DNA from: Arenicella sp.
GTDB lineage: Bacteria; Pseudomonadota; Gammaproteobacteria; Arenicellales; Arenicellaceae
Direction of reading: 5' to 3'
DNA length: 12,465 nucleotides
Assembly: GCA_023299895.1 (NCBI GenBank)
Contig: JALZWI010000061.1
Location: 1-12,465 of the forward strand
Part shown: one piece after another, positions 7,713 to 12,465 of the stretch
Layout of the letters: the number at the start of each line of letters is the position of its first letter
How positions within the stretch are numbered: the stretch's first letter is position 1
The notes under the pieces: model-generated
The model's database searches: none
Told to the model about the DNA's origin: nothing
The model's input: only the letters and a program-made list of their open reading frames with translations
Program-made: the position numbers and the translations under genes

Positions 7713-8330
7713 CTAACTAATCATCTGATTAGCGCGTACAGCCCCATCTCGTTGATACACCCGATCACGATAGTCTATATAGTGTGATGACACATCAAAC
7801 TCAAATCTCTCAGCCCAATTGATGGTTTGAGCGAGCATTACATCGGCAAAAGTGAATGTGTCATTAAGCACAAAGCCATCAACACTAGCCAAGTTATCGA
7901 GTGTATTAACCGCTTTGGCAAATTCAAATTCTGCAGTTGGGAATATTTCTTTAACTCGTTGTTCTTCTGGTAAAGCAAATCGATGTTTGCCGTTGGTCCA
8001 AAGGGGCTGTTCGAGTTCGGTCACTATGAAATTAGTGAGTTCGTCATACTGAGCTCTGCTTTTTGACTCTGTGGGAATAAACTCTTGAGCGGCAAGGCTC
8101 TCAATATAGTTAACGATAGCTAAGCTCTCAGTCAGAACAAAGCCATCATGTTCCAAAGTAGGCACTTTGCCTTGCGGGTTTTTACTTAGATAATCAGCAG
8201 ATTTGGTGCTGTTTTGTGCCTCTTTATCAAAGGCGACTGCAATGTAGTCGAACTCCAGTTTAGTTTCGCATAGTGCCCATAGGCATCGAAATGATCGTGA
8301 TGGGCCGAGGCCATAGAGTTTGAGTGACAT
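7713..8330 (-). CDS. Glutathione S-transferase family protein
   Basis: A 205-residue cytosolic protein of normal length for the family, which conjugates or reduces substrates with glutathione. The N-terminal thioredoxin-like domain (1-78) has LYGLGPSRSFRCLWAL, where Ser11 or Ser13 could be the catalytic serine. It also has KVPTL with the cis-proline at 57, and TESLAI with Glu68-Ser69, the pair that holds the gamma-glutamyl part of glutathione. The C-terminal helical domain carries the folding N-cap box TFAD (160-163). The ATG start at 8330 lies 9 bp after the tesA stop, so the gene is probably co-transcribed with tesA. No clear Shine-Dalgarno is seen. The GST subclass and substrate cannot be told from the sequence. 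Confidence 0.9.
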   Translation of the reverse strand: MSLKLYGLGPSRSFRCLWALCETKLEFDYIAVAFDKEAQNSTKSADYLSKNPQGKVPTLEHDGFVLTESLAIVNYIESLAAQEFIPTESKSRAQYDELTNFIVTELEQPLWTNGKHRFALPEEQRVKEIFPTAEFEFAKAVNTLDNLASVDGFVLNDTFTFADVMLAQTINWAERFEFDVSSHYIDYRDRVYQRDGAVRANQMIS

Positions 8331-8339
8331 TTTTTCGTA

Positions 8340-8993
8340 TTATAAGAGTTGTTCAGATTTAAGAAAGTCTACCATTAAATCCCGAATGATTGGTTGTGTA
8401 ATCGCAGTTGGGTGCAAACCATCACGTTGTATATAGCCAGACTTTAGGTAGAATTCTTCTTGATATAAATCAATAAAAGGTAATTCATGTTGACTCGCGA
8501 TAGTTGGAAATATATTACGAAATTCGTCAACATAGCGAGGGCCGTAACTGGGGGGTATTGAGATGCCAAGTAAAACCGCTTGCGCTCCATGTTGTTTGAT
8601 TATGTTGATCATAGAGTTTAGGTTGCTTGCTATTCTATCGGCGGGGTGACCTTGTAGTCCATCGTTAGCGCCAAGCTCAAGTAATACAACATCGGGCTTA
8701 AATTCTAGTAAGGATAGCTCGAGCCGTGCTAGGCCGCCAGAGGTTGTTTCGCCAGATATACTTGCATTGCTCACTTGAAAATACGGTTTATCATCCCATT
8801 CAGAAGAATAGTCATTGTTTAAATATTCTTCTAATAAGTTAACCCAGCCTTGTTCAACATCCATACCATAAGCTGCACTTAAACTATCACCAAAGACTAA
8901 AAAATGTTTGGCTTGAGCATTGGCAGCAAAAAGCGTAATAATAAATACGCTTGTGAGCAGCAGAGTAAATTTGTTAATACATTTTTTTGACAC
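8340..8993 (-). CDS. tesA: Periplasmic acyl-CoA thioesterase I / lysophospholipase L1 (SGNH hydrolase)
   Basis: A 217-residue precursor of a broad-specificity esterase that hydrolyses acyl thioesters and lysophospholipids in the periplasm. Residues 1-28 form a signal peptide with a predicted cut at NAQA|KH. All four SGNH blocks are present: GDSLSAAYG with nucleophile Ser37, SGETTSGG with Gly81, GAND with Asn110, and DGLHPT with Asp191 and His194. The start is a GTG at 8993; an in-frame stop lies shortly upstream and no ATG is available before the signal peptide. The gene diverges from ybbA with a 104-bp gap, as in E. coli, and is followed by the GST gene. TesA is thought to work with the YbbA-YbbP transporter encoded opposite. 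Identification is secure; the N-terminal start is slightly less so. Confidence 0.95.
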   Translation of the reverse strand: MSKKCINKFTLLLTSVFIITLFAANAQAKHFLVFGDSLSAAYGMDVEQGWVNLLEEYLNNDYSSEWDDKPYFQVSNASISGETTSGGLARLELSLLEFKPDVVLLELGANDGLQGHPADRIASNLNSMINIIKQHGAQAVLLGISIPPSYGPRYVDEFRNIFPTIASQHELPFIDLYQEEFYLKSGYIQRDGLHPTAITQPIIRDLMVDFLKSEQLL

Positions 8994-9015
8994 GAAGGAT
9001 GTGACTCTCTAATGA

Positions 9016-9029
9016 GTATATTAATATAC
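9016..9029. repeat. 14-bp perfect palindrome in the tesA/ybbA divergent control region
   Basis: GTATATTAATATAC is identical to its reverse complement. It sits in the 104-bp gap between the divergent tesA and ybbA genes, 23 bp from the tesA start and 68 bp from the ybbA start, where a single regulator could control both. I could not assign clear -35/-10 pairs for either direction in this gap. Confidence 0.5.
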
Positions 9030-9097
9030 CTAATTCTAACAGTTCATCTGTATGATCAACATAAAGACACGTAACCTCACAAAATATTAATAAAAAA

Positions 9098-9775
9098 TTG
9101 ACTGAACTTATCTTAAGTGCCGATGCGGTAACCAAACGCGTTAAAACGGCAGAACATGAACTCACTATCCTCAATGATGTCTCGTTGGCAGTAGAAGCGG
9201 GGCAGAGCTTAGCTATTGTTGGCCCATCGGGAGCTGGTAAATCTACTTTGTTAGGTTTGCTTGCTGGCCTTGATTCTCCGACGACAGGTTCTATTTGGAT
9301 TGGCGAGAATGACATTACTAAAATGGACGAAGAGGGTAGAGCATCGGTTCGAGCTGAAATGGTTGGCTTTGTGTTTCAAACCTTTCAACTACTCAGCAGT
9401 TTAACCGCGCTAGAGAATGTTTCTTTACCAATGGAGCTTGCTGGTGAAAAAAAGGCCCGTCAGAGAGCGATTGAATATTTAGACAAAGTTGGCCTGGCTG
9501 AGCGACTTGGGCATTACCCAAAACAATTGTCTGGCGGTGAACAACAACGTGTTGCTATTGCGCGTGCATTTGCTTGCCAGCCAAAAATATTATTTGCCGA
9601 TGAGCCAACGGGTAATCTTGATCAAGGCACTGGCCTTAAGGTCAGTGATTTGCTGTTTGATCTAAATCAACAGAGTGATACGACCTTGATTTTGGTAACG
9701 CATGAGCAACGCCTAGCGCAACGCTGTGAGCATGAAATTGTGATCGATGATGGTCGTTTGGTGAGCTCAAATTGA
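9098..9775 (+). CDS. ybbA: ABC transporter ATP-binding protein YbbA
   Basis: A 225-residue cytoplasmic ATPase of the LolD/MacB-type group that powers the permease encoded next. The nucleotide-binding motifs are complete: Walker [10 protein letters not shown] (42-50), Q-loop Gln94 in [12 protein letters not shown] signature LSGGEQQ (144-150), Walker B ILFADEP (164-170) with Glu169, and the H-loop His202 in VTHEQ. GEHELTIL-like EHELTIL near residue 19 and the NMDEE-like KMDEEGRA at 75-82 closely recall E. coli YbbA. The start is a TTG at 9098; an in-frame stop lies 36 bp upstream and no ATG is available. No Shine-Dalgarno is visible, so expression may be low. It overlaps ybbP by 4 bp and diverges from tesA. 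This context separates it from LolD, which pairs with lolC/lolE. Confidence 0.95.
   Translation: MTELILSADAVTKRVKTAEHELTILNDVSLAVEAGQSLAIVGPSGAGKSTLLGLLAGLDSPTTGSIWIGENDITKMDEEGRASVRAEMVGFVFQTFQLLSSLTALENVSLPMELAGEKKARQRAIEYLDKVGLAERLGHYPKQLSGGEQQRVAIARAFACQPKILFADEPTGNLDQGTGLKVSDLLFDLNQQSDTTLILVTHEQRLAQRCEHEIVIDDGRLVSSN
9760..9765 (+). promoter_or_regulatory. Ribosome binding site of ybbP, inside ybbA
   Basis: GGTGAG lies 6 nt before the TTG at 9772 and within the last codons of ybbA. It supports the TTG start and the 4-bp overlap (TTGA) as a translationally coupled junction. Confidence 0.5.
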
Positions 9776-12303
9776 ATTTTATTGATGCAAAATTACTGTG
9801 GCGTGATTGGCGCGGTGGACAGCTTAATTTAATCGTCTCGGCCTTAGTGTTGGCAGTGATGGTGGTTACTGCTGTGAGTTTGCTGGCGGATCGAGTTGAG
9901 CGTGGTATCAATCAACAAATCACTGCTTTTTTAGCTGCCGATTTAGCGTTGCGCGGCGGCATTGAGATAGAGCAAAAATATTATGATCAAACACGTGTGT
10001 TAGGTTTACAGACGGCGACTACTGCGCAATTCCGATCCATGGTGTTTGCTGGCGACAACAGTCATTTAGCTTCCGTTAAAGCCGTTGAAAAGGCCTACCC
10101 GCTGCGTGGCGTGATAGAACTGTCTGCAGTTGAAAATACGCAGAATACCGAAAAGCTAGCACACGGGCCTGCCTCAGGTGAGGTTTGGGTTGAACCGCGA
10201 CTGTTAAACTTACTGGCTATTGAACTCGGTGACACGATCGAAGTGGGTTACAGCAACTTAAAAATCACTCGTTTGATTTTGAATGAACCAGATCGAGGTA
10301 CTGGCTTTTCAGTTGCAGGTGCGCGAGTCTTGATGAGCTATTCTGATCTGGCTGATTCGCAATTGATTCGTCCTGGCAGTCGTATCACTTACAAAATGCT
10401 AATGGCCGGCGAAGAACAACAAATCGCGAGTTTTAGCAACTGGTATCGCAATGAAAATACCACACAGGGTGGCGTTGAAGCAGCTGGGTATTACCGATTG
10501 GAAACACCAGAACGCTCTCAAGAACGTTTATCTGAAGCCTTAGAGCGTGGTAGGGCCTTCTTGCTGCTAAGTGGAACTATTGGAGTGTTACTTGCAGGCC
10601 TGGCAATGGCTTTGGCCAGCCACCGATATGCAAACCGCTTAACTGATCAAGTGGCATTAATGAAAGCATGGGGGCAATCCAGTAAGTCAATCAGACGTAG
10701 CCAGTTAATTCGTCTGTCAATGATTGCCGCCGGCTCAACGTTTCTGGGAGTGATCCTTGGATGGTTCGCACATTACTTTTTATTAGAAGTTGCTCGTGAA
10801 TTATTTAAGGCTGAGTTGCCTTTACCGAGTTGGCGACCTTGGATAGTTGCAACGCTAACGGGCTTTGTCTGTGTTATTGGCTTTGCCTTGCCTGCACTAT
10901 GGCATCTGCCAACCATTGCACCACTTAAAGTGTTACGTCGCGATTTACCTGATGATCTAGTTAGTCAAGGTCGTCGTCTAATTATAGGCATAACCGCCTT
11001 GCTCGCTTTAACATTTTGGTACAGTGGCAGCATTGTGATTTCAGTGTTATTTCTTGGTGCTTTATTTGCCTTGTTTGGTATTTGCGCTTTGATCGCTATG
11101 CAAATTCTCAAATTGGTACAAGGGTTCGGCCAGTGGCGTGGTAGTTATATACGCTTAGGTTTAGCGAATTTATGGCGCCGACGCGCTCAAACATTAGTGC
11201 AGCTCGTTGGGTTTTCGACAACATTATTATTATTATTAGTCGTGGTGGGTTTGCGGACGAATTTAATTGCCGAATGGGAAGCGCAGTTACCTGAAACTAC
11301 TCCTAGTCACTTTTTGTTTAATGTCGCTGGCAATGAATTGAAGGAAGTCAAAGATCTATTAGTTGAAGAGAAAGTTGAAGCGGGTGATTGGTTTCCAATG
11401 GTGCGCGGCCGTTTAATCGGCTTAAATGGCGGTACTCTGACGAGAGAGCGATTACGTCGAGCGGATGGTATAGACCGTGAGGTTAACTTCACACAGTCAG
11501 TCGGAGTTCCCAGCGAAAATGGTTTAGTAGCCGGCAAATGGTGGTCAGAGTCTGATCAAGATAATCAATTCTCAATGGAACAAGAAGTTGCTGAGCAATT
11601 AGGGGTTACTCTCGGTGATGTAATCGAATTCACTATTGGCGGCATCAGCTTTGAGGCGACACTCACGAGTATTCGTTCGGTCGATTGGCAGAGTATGAAT
11701 CCAAATTTTTACATCGTATTTCGGCCTGGTATGTTGGACCGTTTCACTCCTAATTGGATCACTAGTCTGCGAGAAATTGATCCGGTGACGGCGCAAGATG
11801 GACTATTTGTACAATCAGCACCATTCGTTAGTAAAATCATTCGTCAATATCCGGCTGCAGTGGTGTTGGAGTTAGGTCAACTAATTGAACAAATTCGATT
11901 GGTTATCACCCGTGTGACGCAAGGTTTGGAAATGATCTTAATGCTGGTATTGGCTTGCGGCGCATTAGTTTTGTTTGCTGCCATTGGTGTGTCATTTGAT
12001 GAGCGTTTGAGAGAGAACGCGGTACTTCGTACGTTAGGAAGTTCGCGCAAAATTGTGCTTGGTGCACTGACAACCGAGTTCGCTGTTCTTGGTTTAATTG
12101 CAGGATTTATCGCAAGTCTTGGGGCTGAAATAATATTGTATTTTGTGCAGTTAAATTTATTTGATATGCAACCAGGATTACACCCGCAGTTATGGTTGCT
12201 GGGTATATTGTCTGGGGTTTTCTTGATTACTATTTTAGGCTTACTGAGAAGCCGAGAGATTATTACAGTGCCGCCATTACAATCTTTACGACAAATTGCG
12301 TAA
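9772..12303 (+). CDS. ybbP: ABC transporter permease YbbP (FtsX-like, type VII)
   Basis: An 843-residue inner-membrane permease, slightly longer than E. coli YbbP (about 804). One N-terminal membrane segment (about 19-38) precedes a large periplasmic domain (about 40-260). A group of segments at about 261-282, 312-337, 357-378, 402-446 and 472-497 follows, then a second periplasmic domain (about 500-715), and three segments at about 720-742, 768-792 and 807-825. This is the duplicated FtsX layout. Motifs shared with E. coli YbbP include LKVLRRDLP (385-393), VDWQSMNPNFY (637-647) and VLRTLGSSRK (751-760). The TTG start overlaps the ybbA stop, and tandem TAATAA stops end the gene. With YbbA it should form a MacB/LolCDE-like mechanotransmission or lipid-extraction machine; reported links to TesA suggest it delivers hydrophobic substrates for hydrolysis (from memory). 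Confidence 0.95.
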   Translation: MNFIDAKLLWRDWRGGQLNLIVSALVLAVMVVTAVSLLADRVERGINQQITAFLAADLALRGGIEIEQKYYDQTRVLGLQTATTAQFRSMVFAGDNSHLASVKAVEKAYPLRGVIELSAVENTQNTEKLAHGPASGEVWVEPRLLNLLAIELGDTIEVGYSNLKITRLILNEPDRGTGFSVAGARVLMSYSDLADSQLIRPGSRITYKMLMAGEEQQIASFSNWYRNENTTQGGVEAAGYYRLETPERSQERLSEALERGRAFLLLSGTIGVLLAGLAMALASHRYANRLTDQVALMKAWGQSSKSIRRSQLIRLSMIAAGSTFLGVILGWFAHYFLLEVARELFKAELPLPSWRPWIVATLTGFVCVIGFALPALWHLPTIAPLKVLRRDLPDDLVSQGRRLIIGITALLALTFWYSGSIVISVLFLGALFALFGICALIAMQILKLVQGFGQWRGSYIRLGLANLWRRRAQTLVQLVGFSTTLLLLLVVVGLRTNLIAEWEAQLPETTPSHFLFNVAGNELKEVKDLLVEEKVEAGDWFPMVRGRLIGLNGGTLTRERLRRADGIDREVNFTQSVGVPSENGLVAGKWWSESDQDNQFSMEQEVAEQLGVTLGDVIEFTIGGISFEATLTSIRSVDWQSMNPNFYIVFRPGMLDRFTPNWITSLREIDPVTAQDGLFVQSAPFVSKIIRQYPAAVVLELGQLIEQIRLVITRVTQGLEMILMLVLACGALVLFAAIGVSFDERLRENAVLRTLGSSRKIVLGALTTEFAVLGLIAGFIASLGAEIILYFVQLNLFDMQPGLHPQLWLLGILSGVFLITILGLLRSREIITVPPLQSLRQIA

Positions 12304-12335
12304 TAAGCTAAGTTAGTTTATCAGAGAATAATGCT

Positions 12336-12465
12336 ATGTCTAAAAAAGTCAGATCAACAGTACCGTCAAAAACTAAAGCCAGTATAAAAAATGTCAGTAA
12401 AATAAAGGATGATGAATTTAAGTATTCTATTTATGCCAACGCTGAGAAAAACAAAGGGTTTTATG
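12336..12465 (+). CDS. Unrecognised lysine-rich protein, N-terminal fragment
   Basis: An ATG at 12336 opens a frame that runs off the window after 43 codons. The first 25 residues (MSKKVRSTVPSKTKASIKNV and on) are basic, Lys/Ser-rich and lack a hydrophobic signal, so this is likely a cytoplasmic protein or one with a disordered basic N-terminus. AGAG about 9 nt upstream could be the ribosome binding site; a nearby ATG at 12331 in another frame soon meets a stop. The gene starts 32 bp after ybbP with no terminator between, so it may belong to the same transcript. I do not recognise the family from the visible part. Confidence 0.55.
   Translation, partial: MSKKVRSTVPSKTKASIKNVSKIKDDEFKYSIYANAEKNKGFY

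Noticed and set aside
8339..8344. Minus-strand TATAAT at the tesA-GST junction as a GST promoter
   Set aside because: It lies about 9 bp from the GST start codon, so the transcript would have almost no leader, and no -35 is seen. It is more likely a by-product of the tesA stop region.
8974..9315. Open minus-strand frame across the tesA-ybbA gap
   Set aside because: It mostly runs antisense to the well-conserved ybbA coding sequence and has no recognisable domain. The Walker A region explains the openness of the opposite strand.
9642..9911. Minus-strand open frame across the ybbA-ybbP junction
   Set aside because: It is antisense to two clear genes, with a composition expected from their codon use and no ribosome binding site or domain.

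Overview
The window is about 12.5 kb of AT-leaning chromosomal DNA that most resembles a gammaproteobacterium, probably free-living or marine. The gene order tesA (minus) diverging from ybbA-ybbP (plus) is the arrangement known from Escherichia coli. The proteins also have Gram-negative envelope features: a lipobox lipoprotein with an OmpA domain, and a periplasmic SGNH esterase. I cannot name a genus. No tRNA, rRNA, CRISPR array, insertion sequence or phage gene was seen.

Layout. (1) 1-2795, plus: the 3' end of a PlsC-type acyltransferase, followed with no gap (TAA then GTG) by a complete glycerol-3-phosphate acyltransferase (PlsB). Together they would make phosphatidic acid. The PlsC part looks like the HAD-IB/PlsC type that pairs with PlsB2 in mycobacteria. 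(2) 2796-5142, plus: a promoter region with two perfect 12-bp palindromes, a short OmpA-domain lipoprotein, and a 463-residue single-pass membrane protein. That protein has an N-terminal domain reminiscent of a degenerate ExeA/DamX-type ATPase and a C-terminal, probably periplasmic, set of ankyrin repeats. This pair is the least explained part of the window and the best candidate for an undescribed envelope module. (3) 5232-7559, minus: tex, an RNA-binding transcription accessory protein, with a promoter whose -10 lies in a palindrome. (4) 7713-8993, minus: tesA followed 9 bp later by a glutathione S-transferase-like gene, probably co-transcribed. (5) 9098-12303, plus: ybbA-ybbP, an ABC ATPase and its large permease, overlapping by 4 bp. 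(6) 12336-end, plus: the start of an unrecognised lysine-rich protein 32 bp after ybbP.

How the genes fit together. Several products act on membrane lipids or the envelope: PlsC and PlsB synthesise phospholipid precursors, TesA hydrolyses acyl esters in the periplasm, and YbbA-YbbP is a type VII (MacB/LolCDE-like) ABC system genetically linked to tesA. The OmpA-like lipoprotein and the ankyrin membrane protein could bridge outer membrane, peptidoglycan and inner membrane. Tex is a housekeeping RNA/transcription factor.

Caveats. All calls are from reading the sequence; no database search was run. The first roughly 70 bases, which begin with eleven A residues, do not look like the rest of the PlsC family and may be an assembly-edge artefact. 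Four genes use non-ATG starts (GTG for plsB and tesA, TTG for ybbA and ybbP), so their N-termini are less certain.
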